64,000 nucleotides of DNA from Rhodobacteraceae bacterium CCMM004 (GCA_004005435.1 RZWH01000003.1:372001-436000); one strand, 5' to 3'; positions 1 through 9,071 are shown, counted from the stretch's first letter. Notes: generated by a model from the letters alone, not told the origin. Numbers and translations: made by a program.

Positions 1-1
1 C

Positions 2-295
2 GCGGCGGCCCAGGACGTGGTGTGCCTCGGCACCGCGCCGAACTGGTCGCTCAGAATCACCGGAGACACCGCGCGGCTGAGGACCACGCGCGAGATCGAC
101 TTCGACATCCCCCACCGCGCCCGGGCCGAGGGGCGCGACTGGCCCCGGGCGCTGACGCTGATCGGATTGCGCGACAGCGCGGTGGTGGTGCTCGACCGCC
201 TCCAGTGCGACGCCCACCCCGTCACCGCCCACGTCCTGACCCAGCGCGGCACGACGCCGATCCTGCTGACGGGATGCTGCGAGGTCGTCCGGTGA
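2..295 (+). CDS. C-terminal part of a small COG3650-like protein (5' end outside window)
   Basis: The reading frame is open from the first bases of the window, so the start lies upstream and only about 97 residues are visible. The visible part contains CLGTAPNWSLRI, which resembles the 'C.G..PFWSL.I' signature of small envelope proteins of the COG3650 type, and ends with ILLTGCCEVVR. Two adjacent cysteines near the C-terminus could form a disulfide in the periplasm. The stop codon overlaps the GTG start of the following transporter (GTGA), so the two genes are probably co-transcribed. The family assignment rests on one motif and is tentative; no enzymatic function is implied. Confidence 0.5.
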   Translation, partial: AAAQDVVCLGTAPNWSLRITGDTARLRTTREIDFDIPHRARAEGRDWPRALTLIGLRDSAVVVLDRLQCDAHPVTAHVLTQRGTTPILLTGCCEVVR

Positions 296-1191
296 GCGGC
301 ACCCCGCCCCGCGTCCTGCTGACCGCCGCGGCCTGGATGACCGGCGCCATCGTGTCCTTCACCTCCATGGCGGTGGCGGGGCGGGAGGTGTCGTTCGAAC
401 TCTCGACCTTCGAGCTGATGATGTATCGCTCGTTCATCGGCATCGCCATCGTGCTCGCGGTGGGCGGCGCCGCCGGGACGCTGGGTCAGATCAGCGGCGC
501 GCGGCTGGGGTTGCACGCGCTCAGGAACGCCTCGCACTTCACCGGCCAGAACCTGTGGTTCTATGCGATCGGCGCGATCCCCCTGGCACAGGTCTTCGCC
601 TTCGAGTTCACCAGCCCGATCTGGGTGGCGCTGGCCGCGCCGTTGATCCTGGGCGAGCGGCTGACGACCGTGCGCGTCGGAGCGGCGGTGATGGGGTTTT
701 TGGGGATCCTGATCGTGGCCCGGCCCACCGTCGACGGCATCTCGGAGGGCCAGATCGCCGCCGCCGCCGCCGCCATCGGATTTGCCGGCTCCGCGATCTT
801 CACCAAGCTGCTGACCCGCACCGAGACGATCACCTGCATCCTGTTCTGGCTCGCCGTGATGCAGGCGGCCATGGGGGTGGCGTTCTCGCTGTGGTTCGGC
901 CCCGTCACCTGGCCCTCGGCCCAGAACTGGCCCTGGCTGGGGCTGATCGGCTGCGCCGGCCTGGTCGCGCATTTTTGCATCACCAAGGCGCTGACCATCG
1001 CGCCCGCGACCCTGGTGATCCCCATGGACTTTCTCCGCCTGCCGGTGATCGCGGCGGTGGGCATGGCGCTCTACGGCGAGACGCTGGATGTCTGGGTTCT
1101 GGTGGGCGCCGGGGTGATCTTTGCCGCCAACTATCTGAACCTCTGGGTCGAGTCGCGTCCCCGGCGGCACAGGTTCATGGCAAAAGAGTAA
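292..1191 (+). CDS. EamA/DMT-superfamily transporter
   Basis: The protein is 299 residues with about ten hydrophobic helices in two EamA-type halves, the usual size for drug/metabolite transporters (RhaT/YdcZ-like inner-membrane exporters). The second half carries the typical 'PLILGERLTTVRVGAAVMGF' pattern of the repeat boundary. GTG at 292 was chosen because it overlaps the upstream stop (GTGA) and gives a normal N-terminus; an ATG at 274 is an alternative that would overlap further. The substrate cannot be inferred; family members export amino acids, nucleosides or other metabolites. A second EamA gene lies about 1.5 kb downstream, but the two are not close copies. Confidence 0.85.
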   Translation: MSGTPPRVLLTAAAWMTGAIVSFTSMAVAGREVSFELSTFELMMYRSFIGIAIVLAVGGAAGTLGQISGARLGLHALRNASHFTGQNLWFYAIGAIPLAQVFAFEFTSPIWVALAAPLILGERLTTVRVGAAVMGFLGILIVARPTVDGISEGQIAAAAAAIGFAGSAIFTKLLTRTETITCILFWLAVMQAAMGVAFSLWFGPVTWPSAQNWPWLGLIGCAGLVAHFCITKALTIAPATLVIPMDFLRLPVIAAVGMALYGETLDVWVLVGAGVIFAANYLNLWVESRPRRHRFMAKE

Positions 1192-1308
1192 CACATCCCT
1201 AGGTTGCCGCTGGGGAAAGCGGCCGTGACGCGGTGTCACGAATTGACCGAAAAGCCATCAGGCCGCAACGCTGTGTGCAACGGGGATCATCAGTTTGGGG
1301 ATGACAAC

Positions 1309-2475
1309 ATGCGTATCATAACCAGCGGCGCTGCGGTTTTGCTCGCCACTACTTCGATGGCCGCCGCCCTGGGTCTCGACCGCTCGGCGCAGGACATCGG
1401 CCTTCTCTTCGAGGACGGCGGCATCGCCGAGTTGTCCTTCGGCCATGTGATGCCGTCGGTCGATGGCAACGACGTCGCCGTCTTTGGCGGTCAGCCCTCG
1501 GGCAACGTCGCCCAGGACTACACGATCTGGGGCCTGGGGGTGAAAGCGGACCTGACCCCCGACCTGTCCTTCGCGGTCATCGTGGACGAGCCCTACGGCA
1601 CCGACATCTCCTATCCGGTGCCGGGGTCGGTCGCCCTGGGCGGTACCCGCGCCATCGTCGACAGCCACGCCATCACCGCGCTGGCCCGCTACAAGTTCAC
1701 CGACAACTTCTCGGTCCACGGCGGCCTGCGGTATCAGCAGATCTCGGCCAACGTGTCGCTGGGCGGGCTCGCCTACGGTCCCGCCGCTCTGCCCACGCTG
1801 AACGGCTACAACGCGTCGTTCGACGGGGACGACGCCTGGGGCTACGTCATCGGCGGCGCCTACGAGCGGCCGGACATCGCCCTGCGCGTCGCGCTGACCT
1901 ACAACAGCGCAATCACGCACGAGTTGCCGACCGTCGAGACGGTCCAGGGCATTCCCGTGTCGATCCTGTCGGGCGGCGCGCTGCCCGCGACCTCGACCAC
2001 CACGGTGCGCTCGCCCGAGAGCCTGAACCTGGACTTCCAGACCGGCATCGCGCCGGACACCCTGCTCTTCGGCTCGATCCGCTACGCCCGCTACGAGCAG
2101 ACCATCGTGTCGCCGCAGTTCTTCGACAGCGCGGTGGGCGGCCCCAACAGCAGCCTCACCGACATCGAGTCGGGCTTCGGCTATTCGCTGGGCCTGGGCC
2201 GTCGGTTCAACGACAAGCTCTCGGGCTCGATCACCGTGGGCTACGAGGAAGAGAGCGATCCGCTGGTGTCGCCGCTGTCGCCGACCAACGGCCGTTATTC
2301 TCTGGCGCTGGGCATGGCCTATAACGTCACCGACAACTTCGTCGTGTCGGGCGGTGCGAGCTACACCTGGCTGGGCGACGCGCAGCCCGAGACCGGCACG
2401 CCGGACGTGGCGCGCGCCTCGTTCACCGACAACGACGCCTTCGCCATCGGGATCAAGCTGGGCTACAAGTTCTAA
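1309..2475 (+). CDS. OmpP1/FadL/TodX-family outer-membrane protein
   Basis: The protein is 388 residues with a Sec signal peptide (MRIITSGAAVLLATTSMAAA) followed by a beta-rich sequence with alternating hydrophobic residues, and it ends in GYKF, an aromatic C-terminus typical of outer-membrane barrels. Length and the repeated G-x-Y/F strand pattern fit FadL-type channels for long-chain fatty acids or other hydrophobic compounds. ATG at 1309 is preferred over upstream in-frame starts because the signal peptide begins there and a GGGGATGAC Shine-Dalgarno-like run precedes it. It is preceded by 117 nt of non-coding DNA and followed by a GC-rich hairpin and an intrinsic terminator, so it is probably monocistronic. 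The substrate is unknown. Confidence 0.8.
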   Translation: MRIITSGAAVLLATTSMAAALGLDRSAQDIGLLFEDGGIAELSFGHVMPSVDGNDVAVFGGQPSGNVAQDYTIWGLGVKADLTPDLSFAVIVDEPYGTDISYPVPGSVALGGTRAIVDSHAITALARYKFTDNFSVHGGLRYQQISANVSLGGLAYGPAALPTLNGYNASFDGDDAWGYVIGGAYERPDIALRVALTYNSAITHELPTVETVQGIPVSILSGGALPATSTTTVRSPESLNLDFQTGIAPDTLLFGSIRYARYEQTIVSPQFFDSAVGGPNSSLTDIESGFGYSLGLGRRFNDKLSGSITVGYEEESDPLVSPLSPTNGRYSLALGMAYNVTDNFVVSGGASYTWLGDAQPETGTPDVARASFTDNDAFAIGIKLGYKF

Positions 2476-2511
2476 GGCCCCAACCGATCCATCGTCGCCT
2501 GGGCGCGGCCC

Positions 2512-2580
2512 GGGCAGCGCCGTCCCACCCCCGCGGGGCGGCGCTTCGGCGCCCCCCACCCCCTTGGGACGGCACCGCTC
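2512..2580 (+). repeat. Palindromic GC-rich element, copy A (short version)
   Basis: The left arm reads GGGCAGCGCCGTCCCACCCC and the right arm, near 2561-2580, contains GGGACGGCACCGCTC, an imperfect inverted match. Between them is a strong hairpin with a TTCG loop (2535-2557, GGGGCGGCGC-TTCG-GCGCC). The same arm sequence recurs at 45473, 51734, 53480 and 53684. It lies 36 nt behind the FadL-type gene and could fold in its 3' untranslated RNA. Confidence 0.55.
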
Positions 2581-2644
2581 TTGTCTCCGAGCGTATCGGA
2601 CTCTCACCGGGTGCATCCTTCACTCGCCCCATCGACCTGTCAGA

Positions 2645-2676
2645 GGCCCCGCCCGTTCTGGCTGGGGCCGTTTTCT
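2645..2676 (+). terminator. Intrinsic terminator downstream of the FadL-type gene
   Basis: GGCCCCGCC and GGCTGGGGCC can pair around a short loop, and the hairpin is followed by GTTTTCTT, a T-rich tract that is rare in this GC-rich sequence. It lies 170 nt after the stop codon at 2475 and about 60 nt before the next gene, so the FadL transcript would have a long structured 3' UTR. Confidence 0.65.
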
Positions 2677-2734
2677 TGTGGGATGGCGCAAGGTTCGGAT
2701 TGGCGCGGGCGCCTGCCCGCCGTAGCTCTGGGCC

Positions 2735-3646
2735 ATGACCGAGCAACGCCGCCTCTCGCCCCGCGCCTGGACCGAACTCTGCCTCCTGTCGCTGATCTGG
2801 GGGGCGTCGTTTCTGTCGATCCGCATCGCGCTGGACGAGATCGGGGTGCTGACCTCGGTGGCGCACCGCGTGTCCTGGGCGGCGGCGATCCTCTGGGTGG
2901 TCATCGCGCTGAGGCGGTTGCCGATTCCCCGGGACCTCAGGATCTGGGGCGCGCTGGCGGTCATGGGCCTGTTGAACAACGTCGTGCCGTTCACTCTGAT
3001 GGCCTGGGGCCAGCTCCATATCGAGACCGGGCTGACCTCGATCTTCAACGCCGCCACGGCGATCTTCGGCGTGCTGGTGGCCGCGGCGGTGTTCCCCGAC
3101 GAACGCCTGACCTGGCGCCGGGCGATAGGCGTGGGCCTGGGCTTCGCCGGGGTGGCCGTGGCCATCGGGCTGGAGGCATTGGCGCGGTTCGACATCCGCT
3201 CGCTGGCGCAACTGGCGGTGCTGGCCGGGACGGTCAGCTATGCGCTGGCCAGCGCCTGGGCGCGGATCCGGCTGGGCGGACTGTCGCCCACGGTGGCGGC
3301 CGCGGGGATGCTGACGGCGTCGTCGCTGGTAATGCTGCCCGCGGCCTGGGTCGTCGAGGGTCCGATCCGGTTGGACCTGGAGACGGACACGCTCCTGGCC
3401 ATCGGCTATTACGCCGGAGTGGCGACCGCGCTGGCCTACCTGCTCTACTACCGGGTGCTGGCGGCGGCGGGGGCGGGCAATCTGATGCTCACCACGCTCC
3501 TGATCCCGCCGGTCGCGATCGTCCTGGGCGCCTGGGTCCGGGACGAGAGCCTGGCGCCCACGGCCTATCTGGGCTTTGTCCTCCTCGGCGCGGGGCTCGC
3601 CGTCCTCAGCCGCCGCCCGCCGGGCCGGCGGCCCCGGCCCACCTGA
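2735..3646 (+). CDS. EamA/DMT-superfamily transporter
   Basis: The protein is 303 residues and begins with the characteristic 'LCLLSLIWGASFLSIRIAL' first helix of EamA exporters, followed by about nine further hydrophobic helices. The duplicated EamA organisation is visible, the second half starting near residue 150 (QLAVLAGTVSYALASAWAR). The ATG at 2735 lies just upstream of the first helix. It is flanked by a terminator upstream and a 93-nt gap downstream, so it may be transcribed alone. Substrate unknown. Confidence 0.85.
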   Translation: MTEQRRLSPRAWTELCLLSLIWGASFLSIRIALDEIGVLTSVAHRVSWAAAILWVVIALRRLPIPRDLRIWGALAVMGLLNNVVPFTLMAWGQLHIETGLTSIFNAATAIFGVLVAAAVFPDERLTWRRAIGVGLGFAGVAVAIGLEALARFDIRSLAQLAVLAGTVSYALASAWARIRLGGLSPTVAAAGMLTASSLVMLPAAWVVEGPIRLDLETDTLLAIGYYAGVATALAYLLYYRVLAAAGAGNLMLTTLLIPPVAIVLGAWVRDESLAPTAYLGFVLLGAGLAVLSRRPPGRRPRPT

Positions 3647-3739
3647 GCGCCGGGGCCGATCCCCCTTTCCCCATGGCGTGGATCGGGTATCCACGGGGGG
3701 GAGAGGCGGAGACCCGTAGAGCGCAGGGAGACGGCGGCG

Positions 3740-4603
3740 ATGATCTATGACAGCGGCGCGGCGTGGACCGCCGCCCCGAGCAAGCGGGTGCTGCTCTTCG
3801 GCATGTCGGGCCTGGGCAAGACCCGCCTCGCCGCGCTCCTGCGGGCGGCGGGCGGGTGGTTCCACTACTCCATCGACTACCGCATCGGCACCCGCTACAT
3901 GGGCGAGCACATCGCCGACAACTTCAAACGCGAGGCGATGCGGGTGCCGCTGCTGCGCGAACTGCTGCTGTCGGACTCGGTCTACATCCAGTCGAACATC
4001 ACCTTCGAAAACCTTGCGCCGCTGTCGACCTATCTGGGCAAGCCCGGGGATCCGACCAAGGGCGGGCTGCCCTTCGACGAATACATGCGCCGCCAGGAGC
4101 AGCACCGCGCGGCCGAGATCGCCGCGCTGAGCGACACGGTGCCCTTCATCGACCGAGCCGAGGCGCTCTATGGCTACCGCAATTTCGTTTGCGACACCGG
4201 CGGATCGATCTGCGAGGTCGTGGACCCCGACGATCCCGAGGATCCGCTCCTGACCATGCTGACCCGGCATCTCCTGTTCGTCTGGATCGAAGGCGATGCG
4301 CGGCACACCTCGGACCTGATCCGCCGCTTCGACCGGGCGCCCAAACCGATGTATTACCGCCCCGATTTCCTGAACGCCCAGTGGAACGCCTATCTCGACG
4401 CCGAGGCCGCGGACGGCGACGACGTGGACCCCGACGCCTTCGTCCGCTGGACCTATGCCCGCGCCCTGGCCCACCGCCAGCCGCTCTATGCCGCCATCGC
4501 CCGGAACTGGGGCGTCACGGTGAGCGCGGCCGAGGCCGCGGCGGTGACCGACGCCGACGACTTCACCGCCCTGGTGGCGCGCGCGCTGGACCGGCGGGCC
4601 TGA
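3740..4603 (+). CDS. Uncharacterised P-loop NTPase-like protein
   Basis: The protein is 287 residues with a clear Walker A motif GMSGLGKT at residues 21-28 directly after a hydrophobic beta-strand (RVLLF). The rest is soluble, with many Tyr/Trp/Arg residues (YSIDYRIGTRYMG, KPMYYRPDF) and a predicted strand LLFVWIEG near residue 190 that may act as Walker B-like. The arrangement resembles small kinase-like P-loop proteins, in which an aromatic, basic region after the P-loop often binds a nucleotide or sugar substrate, but no family was recognised. A GGGAG Shine-Dalgarno-like run lies 8 nt before the ATG. It stands 75 nt before metA in the same direction. Confidence 0.7.
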   Translation: MIYDSGAAWTAAPSKRVLLFGMSGLGKTRLAALLRAAGGWFHYSIDYRIGTRYMGEHIADNFKREAMRVPLLRELLLSDSVYIQSNITFENLAPLSTYLGKPGDPTKGGLPFDEYMRRQEQHRAAEIAALSDTVPFIDRAEALYGYRNFVCDTGGSICEVVDPDDPEDPLLTMLTRHLLFVWIEGDARHTSDLIRRFDRAPKPMYYRPDFLNAQWNAYLDAEAADGDDVDPDAFVRWTYARALAHRQPLYAAIARNWGVTVSAAEAAAVTDADDFTALVARALDRRA

Positions 4604-4678
4604 GCCGCCGACCCCCGGCCCCTGGCAATCCGCCCCGCCGCGGCCTATGTCGGCGGTTCGATCCGAGGACCCAGCCCG

Positions 4679-5596
4679 ATGCCGATCCGCCTGCCCGCCG
4701 ACCTGCCCGCCTACCGCGTCCTCACCGACGAGGGCGTCATGGTCATGTCCGAAGAGCTGGCCGCGCATCAAGACATCCGGCCGCTGCGCATCGGGCTGCT
4801 GAACCTCATGCCCAAGAAGATCCAGACCGAGACCCAGTTCGCGCGCCTGATCGGCGCGACGCCGCTCCAGATCGACCTGCATCTGATCCGCATGTCCGCG
4901 CACCGCACCCGCAACACCGCCGCGGCGCATATGGAGGCGTTCTATCGCCCTTTCCAGGAGGTCAAGCGCGAGAAGTTCGACGGTCTGATCATCACCGGCG
5001 CCCCCATCGAACACCTGCCCTTCGAAGAGGTGACGTATTGGGACGAGCTGTGCGAGGTCATGGCCTGGACCCAAACCAACGTGCACCACACCTTCGGCGT
5101 ATGCTGGGGCGGGATGGCGATGATCCACCGTTTCCACGGCGTGGCCAAACACATGCTGCCGGCCAAGCTCTTTGGCTGCTACCGCCACGCCAACCTCGCG
5201 CCCGCCTCGCCCTATCTGCGCGGCTTTTCGGACGACTGCGTCATCCCGGTCAGCCGCTGGACCGAGATGCGCCAGGACGAGATCGACGCCGCGGGCGGGC
5301 TGAGAACGCTGATCCACTCGGACGTCGCGGGCCCGGCGCTGGTCGACGATCCCGGACACCGGGCGCTCTATATCTTCAATCACTTCGAATACGACGACGA
5401 TACGCTCAAGCAGGAGTACGACCGCGACATCGCCGCCGGCACGCCGATCCACGTGCCGCTGAACTACTATCCCCAAGACGATCCGTCGCAGCGGCCGCTC
5501 AACCGCTGGCGCAGTCACGCGCATCTTCTATATGGCAACTGGATCAACCAGATTTACCAGACCACGCCGTATGACATTGACCAAATTGGCCTTTAG
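4679..5596 (+). CDS. metA: Homoserine O-acyltransferase MetA, predicted acetyl-CoA-specific
   Basis: The 305-residue protein is full length for MetA, which activates homoserine at the first committed step of methionine synthesis. The nucleophile is Cys142 in FGVCWGGMA, and His235 and Glu237 in NHFEYD complete the catalytic set. Position 111 is Glu ([14 protein letters not shown]). In this family Glu111 is associated with use of acetyl-CoA and Gly111 with succinyl-CoA, so the enzyme is predicted to be homoserine O-acetyltransferase despite the usual label 'succinyltransferase'. No SAM riboswitch could be recognised in the 75 nt upstream. Its 3' end overlaps the next gene by 26 nt. Confidence 0.92.
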   Translation: MPIRLPADLPAYRVLTDEGVMVMSEELAAHQDIRPLRIGLLNLMPKKIQTETQFARLIGATPLQIDLHLIRMSAHRTRNTAAAHMEAFYRPFQEVKREKFDGLIITGAPIEHLPFEEVTYWDELCEVMAWTQTNVHHTFGVCWGGMAMIHRFHGVAKHMLPAKLFGCYRHANLAPASPYLRGFSDDCVIPVSRWTEMRQDEIDAAGGLRTLIHSDVAGPALVDDPGHRALYIFNHFEYDDDTLKQEYDRDIAAGTPIHVPLNYYPQDDPSQRPLNRWRSHAHLLYGNWINQIYQTTPYDIDQIGL

Positions 5597-6554
5597 CCTG
5601 GGGCTGGCGGCTGCGGCCCTGGCGGGCTGCGGCGCGTTCATCGACACCAGGGCAGACCGGCGCGAGGCGGCGGCCGAAGCGGCCTATCCCCCCGAGGGCC
5701 GGTTCGTCGAGGTCGGCGGACGGCGGGTGCACTACGTGCAGGAGGGGCGCGGGCCCGACCTGGTGTTGCTGCACGGGGCCAGCGGCAACACCCGCGACTT
5801 CACCTTCGCCTTCGTCGACGCGGTGCGCGACCGCTACCGGGTGACCGTCTTCGACCGGCCTGGCCTGGGCTATACCGACCGCACCGACGACCGCTATGTC
5901 GGCGCCACCGTCACCGCGGCCGAGAGCCCGGCCGAGCAGGCGGCGCTCCTCTCGGCCGCGGCGCGGCAGATCGGGGTGCGGCGGCCGGTGGTCTTGGGCC
6001 ATTCCTACGGCGGCGCAGTGGCGATGGCCTGGGCGCTGGAGCACGACCCGGCCGCGGTGGTGATCGTCTCGGGCGCCACCCAACCCTGGCCCGGGGATCT
6101 GGGCCCGCTCTACGGCCTTGCCGGGTCGGCCTTCGGCGGCGCGAGCCTGGTGCCGCTCATCACCGCCTTTGCGCCTCTGGGGCGGGTCGAGACGGCGCTG
6201 GGCAGCATCTTCGCTCCGCAGTCCCCGCCCGAGGGCTACGACGATCACATCGGCGCGCCACTGACGCTCAGGCGGGCGAGCTTTCGCGCCAATGCGCGGC
6301 AGGTGAACACCCTGCGCCCCCATCTGGTGGAGATGTCCCAGCGCTATCCATCGCTGACCCTGCCGGTGGAGATCGTGCACGGCGTCGCCGACCGCACCGT
6401 GCCGATCCACATCCATTCCGACCCCCTGGCCGAGCAGATCCCCGGCGCCAACCTGGTGCGCCTGGCGGGTATCGGCCACATGCCGCACCACGTGGCCCAG
6501 ACCGACGTGGTCGCCGCCATCGACCGCGCCGCGCGGCGCGCCGGATTGCGCTGA
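5571..6554 (+). CDS. Alpha/beta-fold hydrolase, predicted lipoprotein
   Basis: The protein is 327 residues with an N-terminal lipoprotein signal ([12 protein letters not shown], lipobox LAGC, Cys near residue 20). The mature domain is an alpha/beta hydrolase: the oxyanion region [12 protein letters not shown], nucleophile elbow GHSYGG (Ser), acid region [13 protein letters not shown] and catalytic His in GIGHMPHH. Gly rather than Asp follows the lipid-modified Cys, which favours the outer membrane. The start at 5571 is chosen because the lipoprotein signal starts there; the gene begins inside the end of metA. The natural substrate, an ester or epoxide, is unknown. Confidence 0.82.
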   Translation: MTLTKLAFSLGLAAAALAGCGAFIDTRADRREAAAEAAYPPEGRFVEVGGRRVHYVQEGRGPDLVLLHGASGNTRDFTFAFVDAVRDRYRVTVFDRPGLGYTDRTDDRYVGATVTAAESPAEQAALLSAAARQIGVRRPVVLGHSYGGAVAMAWALEHDPAAVVIVSGATQPWPGDLGPLYGLAGSAFGGASLVPLITAFAPLGRVETALGSIFAPQSPPEGYDDHIGAPLTLRRASFRANARQVNTLRPHLVEMSQRYPSLTLPVEIVHGVADRTVPIHIHSDPLAEQIPGANLVRLAGIGHMPHHVAQTDVVAAIDRAARRAGLR

Positions 6555-6605
6555 CCCCTCAGGACGCTTAAGTATACGAAATCCCAAGGCGAAAGGGCCC
6601 GTCCC

Positions 6606-7481
6606 ATGTCCCTGCCCTTCGACGGTGCGATCACCCGCTTCTACGAGACCGAGGCGCCCGAGCCGGTGCGCCGCGCCATCGCCGACGCGGGCAAGAAAGA
6701 TATCCTCGACCCCTCCTATCCTTACGACGAGCGGATGAAGCGGTCGGACTACGACGACGCGATGGCGGCGTTGCAGTTGCAGTTGGTGCGCCTGCAGGCC
6801 GACGTGAAGGCGTCGGGCCGGCGCCTGGTCGTCGTCTTCGAGGGCCGCGATGCCGCCGGCAAAGGGGGCACGATCAAGAGGTTGCGGGAAAACCTCAACC
6901 CCCGCGTCGCCCGCGTCGTGGCACTGTCCAAGCCGTCCGACCGCGAGCGTGGAGAGTGGTATTTCCAGCGCTACATCGACCACCTGCCGACGACGGGCGA
7001 AATGGTGCTGTTCGACCGCTCCTGGTACAACCGCGGCGTGGTCGAGCATGTCTTCGGCTTTTGCACCGAAGAGGAGCGCGCGCAGTTCTTTGCCCAAGTG
7101 CCCGAGTTCGAGCGGATGCTGGTGGCCGAGGGGATCACCCTGGTCAAGCTGTGGCTGAACGTCGGCCGCGCCGAGCAGCTCCGCCGATTTCTCAAGCGCG
7201 AGGCCGATCCGCTCAAACAATGGAAGCTCAGCCGCATCGACGTGGAGGGGCTCGCCCGCTGGGAGGCCTATTCCCAGGCCATTGCCGAGACGCTGGAGCG
7301 GTCGGACACCGCCGCCGCCCCTTGGACGATCGTGCGCTCGGACGACAAGCGGCGGGCGCGGATATCGGCGATCGCCGCCGTCATGGCCGCGGCCGAGTTC
7401 GATGGCAAGACCGGCGTGCCCGCGCCGGACCCGGCGATCTGCGGCGGGCCCGAGATGTGGACCGCCGGAGCCCATGGGTAA
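6606..7481 (+). CDS. ppk2: Polyphosphate kinase 2 family protein
   Basis: The protein is 291 residues, matching single-domain PPK2 enzymes that transfer phosphate between polyphosphate and nucleoside mono- or diphosphates. Diagnostic motifs are present in order: Walker [12 protein letters not shown] (about residue 79), then [16 protein letters not shown], and [13 protein letters not shown], the lid/Arg region. The N-terminal extension of about 55 residues before the kinase core is normal for the group. The stop codon overlaps the TetR start by 8 nt, so kinase and regulator are probably one transcript. Whether ADP, GDP or AMP is used cannot be told from the motifs visible here. Confidence 0.92.
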   Translation: MSLPFDGAITRFYETEAPEPVRRAIADAGKKDILDPSYPYDERMKRSDYDDAMAALQLQLVRLQADVKASGRRLVVVFEGRDAAGKGGTIKRLRENLNPRVARVVALSKPSDRERGEWYFQRYIDHLPTTGEMVLFDRSWYNRGVVEHVFGFCTEEERAQFFAQVPEFERMLVAEGITLVKLWLNVGRAEQLRRFLKREADPLKQWKLSRIDVEGLARWEAYSQAIAETLERSDTAAAPWTIVRSDDKRRARISAIAAVMAAAEFDGKTGVPAPDPAICGGPEMWTAGAHG

Positions 7482-8091
7482 GCGCGGCTACCACCACGGC
7501 AACCTGCGCCAGGCCCTCGTCGACGCCGCGCTCGAACTGATCCGGGACAAGGGCCCGACCGGGTTCACCCTGTCGGAGGCGGCCAAGCAGGCGGGGGTGA
7601 CCCCGGCCGCGGTCTACCGCCATTTCGAGGGACGCGAGGATCTGATCGCAGAGGCCGCGCGCCAGGGCTATGAGATCTTTGCCGACCTCATGGAGTACGC
7701 GTATCAGAGCGGGCAGCCCTCGGCGCTGGCCTCGTTCGAGGCGACGGGCCGGGCCTATCTGGCCTTCGCGCGCAAGCATCCCGGCCACTACGTCGCGATG
7801 TTCGAGAGCGGCATCCCGATCACCCGCACGCCCGAGCTGCACGCCGTGGCGACCCGCGCCAACGGTGTGCTGGAGCGCGCCGCCACCGATCTGAGCCAAC
7901 ACATCCCCGAGGGCAAACGCCCGCCGCCGCAGATGTTTTCGTCCCACATCTGGGCGTTAAGTCACGGTGTGGTCGAGCTCTTCGCCCGCGGCTCGCCCGG
8001 CACCAAGTCGCCCTTTCCCCCCGAGGACCTCTTGGAGACCGGCATCGGCATCTACCTCCGCGGTCTGGGCCTGGTGGCGCCGGACGCGTGA
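7474..8091 (+). CDS. TetR/AcrR-family transcriptional regulator
   Basis: The protein is 205 residues with an N-terminal TetR helix-turn-helix ([17 protein letters not shown] ... [21 protein letters not shown]). The C-terminal part resembles the WHG-type ligand/dimerisation domain ([18 protein letters not shown]). ATG at 7474 is inside the end of ppk2, giving translational coupling, so it may regulate its own operon. The ligand is unknown. Confidence 0.88.
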   Translation: MGKRGYHHGNLRQALVDAALELIRDKGPTGFTLSEAAKQAGVTPAAVYRHFEGREDLIAEAARQGYEIFADLMEYAYQSGQPSALASFEATGRAYLAFARKHPGHYVAMFESGIPITRTPELHAVATRANGVLERAATDLSQHIPEGKRPPPQMFSSHIWALSHGVVELFARGSPGTKSPFPPEDLLETGIGIYLRGLGLVAPDA

Positions 8092-8098
8092 TGCCGGC

Positions 8099-8539
8099 TC
8101 AGAGGTGCAGCACCTTGCCGTAGACCATCCGCTCGAACTTCTCCCCCTCCTCGCCGGGATAGTCGGTGCCGTCGATATTGTCGGCCCAGTGGATCATCTC
8201 GTGCAGGATCGTGACGCCGGCCAGGTGCACCTTGGCGCCCGAGCGCGTCTTGACCAGATCCGTGCCCGCCTCGAACTTGCGCACCAGGTCCGTGTCGATC
8301 TTTATGACATTGTTGCCCGGCGTGGGCACGAACTCGCCATAAGAGCCCGACAGGGGCGTGACGTCGATGGTCGGCTGCTCGCCCCACCTGAGGGCGCGCT
8401 CCAGCGAGGCACGGTCCAGCTGGCCGTAGCGCTGGAACGCCCGGCGGATCTTGCCGACCTTGGCCACCTCGGGCATGTCGTCTTTCACATAGGTGCGGAA
8501 TTTCCTGAACAGCGCCTGATCGACGAATGACATTCGCAT
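8099..8539 (-). CDS. Small metallopeptidase-like protein (HExxH)
   Basis: The 146-residue protein has a zincin motif HEMIHWAD at residues 113-120 (His113, Glu114, His117; Asp120 could be a third ligand as in HExxHxxD). The N-terminal 100 residues carry no signal peptide and no recognised domain. The composition around the motif (GAKVHLAGVTILHEMIHWAD) resembles stand-alone Tox-MPTase3-type domains known from polymorphic toxins and T6SS effectors, but the match is by motif only. It lies 39 nt downstream of an exported protein in the same direction and is probably co-transcribed with it. It may be a cytoplasmic protease, an effector or a non-toxin zincin. Confidence 0.6.
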   Translation of the reverse strand: MRMSFVDQALFRKFRTYVKDDMPEVAKVGKIRRAFQRYGQLDRASLERALRWGEQPTIDVTPLSGSYGEFVPTPGNNVIKIDTDLVRKFEAGTDLVKTRSGAKVHLAGVTILHEMIHWADNIDGTDYPGEEGEKFERMVYGKVLHL

Positions 8540-8578
8540 GGGTCAAACTCCTAAACTCAAATCGATCTTCGAAAAAAT

Positions 8579-8986
8579 TCAGCGCTCCACGAGGTCCAGG
8601 GCCTCGACGCGCCAGACCTCGCCGTCGCGGATCAGCCGCGCGGTGATCGAAAGGCCCTCGACCGGATAGCGCAGCGCCATCGCGCCGTGCCCGCCCTCGT
8701 CGCTCCACGAGACCACGTGCAGCGCGTGGTCGTCCGCGCCGTCCTCCGTCACCTCCCGCCCGTCCGCCGTCAACGCGGGCACGTCGAGATCGGCGCCGGT
8801 ATCGTTGCGCAGCGGCAAAGGCGGCGGGCGGTGGTCGAAGTGGAAATACGGCGTCAGCCGCGGGTCGTCGAGCACGCGCTGCGCGGCGGACGTGAAGTCG
8901 GTCATGGGATCACCTCTGGCACCGGTGGCGGCCCATGCGATCGCCAGCACTGCCGCGGCCAGAATGGGCCGGATCGGACGAAACAT
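8579..8986 (-). CDS. Exported protein of unknown function
   Basis: The protein is 135 residues and begins with a Sec signal peptide (basic MFRPIRP, hydrophobic LAAAVLAIAWAA, cleavage near ARG-DP). The mature part of about 110 residues is acidic, without cysteines or recognised motifs, and ends with a small beta-rich region (LIRDGEVWRVEALDLVER). It precedes the HExxH protein by 39 nt, so the two probably form a transcription unit. A role as partner or inhibitor of that protein is possible, but the signal peptide would put the two in different compartments. Confidence 0.6.
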   Translation of the reverse strand: MFRPIRPILAAAVLAIAWAATGARGDPMTDFTSAAQRVLDDPRLTPYFHFDHRPPPLPLRNDTGADLDVPALTADGREVTEDGADDHALHVVSWSDEGGHGAMALRYPVEGLSITARLIRDGEVWRVEALDLVER

Positions 8987-9071
8987 GGGCGTCCACCTAA
9001 TGGAATCGATTGCAATGGCGCAACTCTACCAGAGATGGACCGCACACGCATCAGTTGACTGGATGTGCCGC

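Noticed and set aside
4604-4678. A SAM-responsive riboswitch upstream of metA
   Set aside because: Only 75 nt are available and no SAM-II or related consensus pairing could be found by eye.
2453-5524. A 1023-residue open frame on the minus strand across four plus-strand genes
   Set aside because: It is Arg/Gly/His-rich antisense translation typical of high-GC DNA; the plus-strand genes have clear families.
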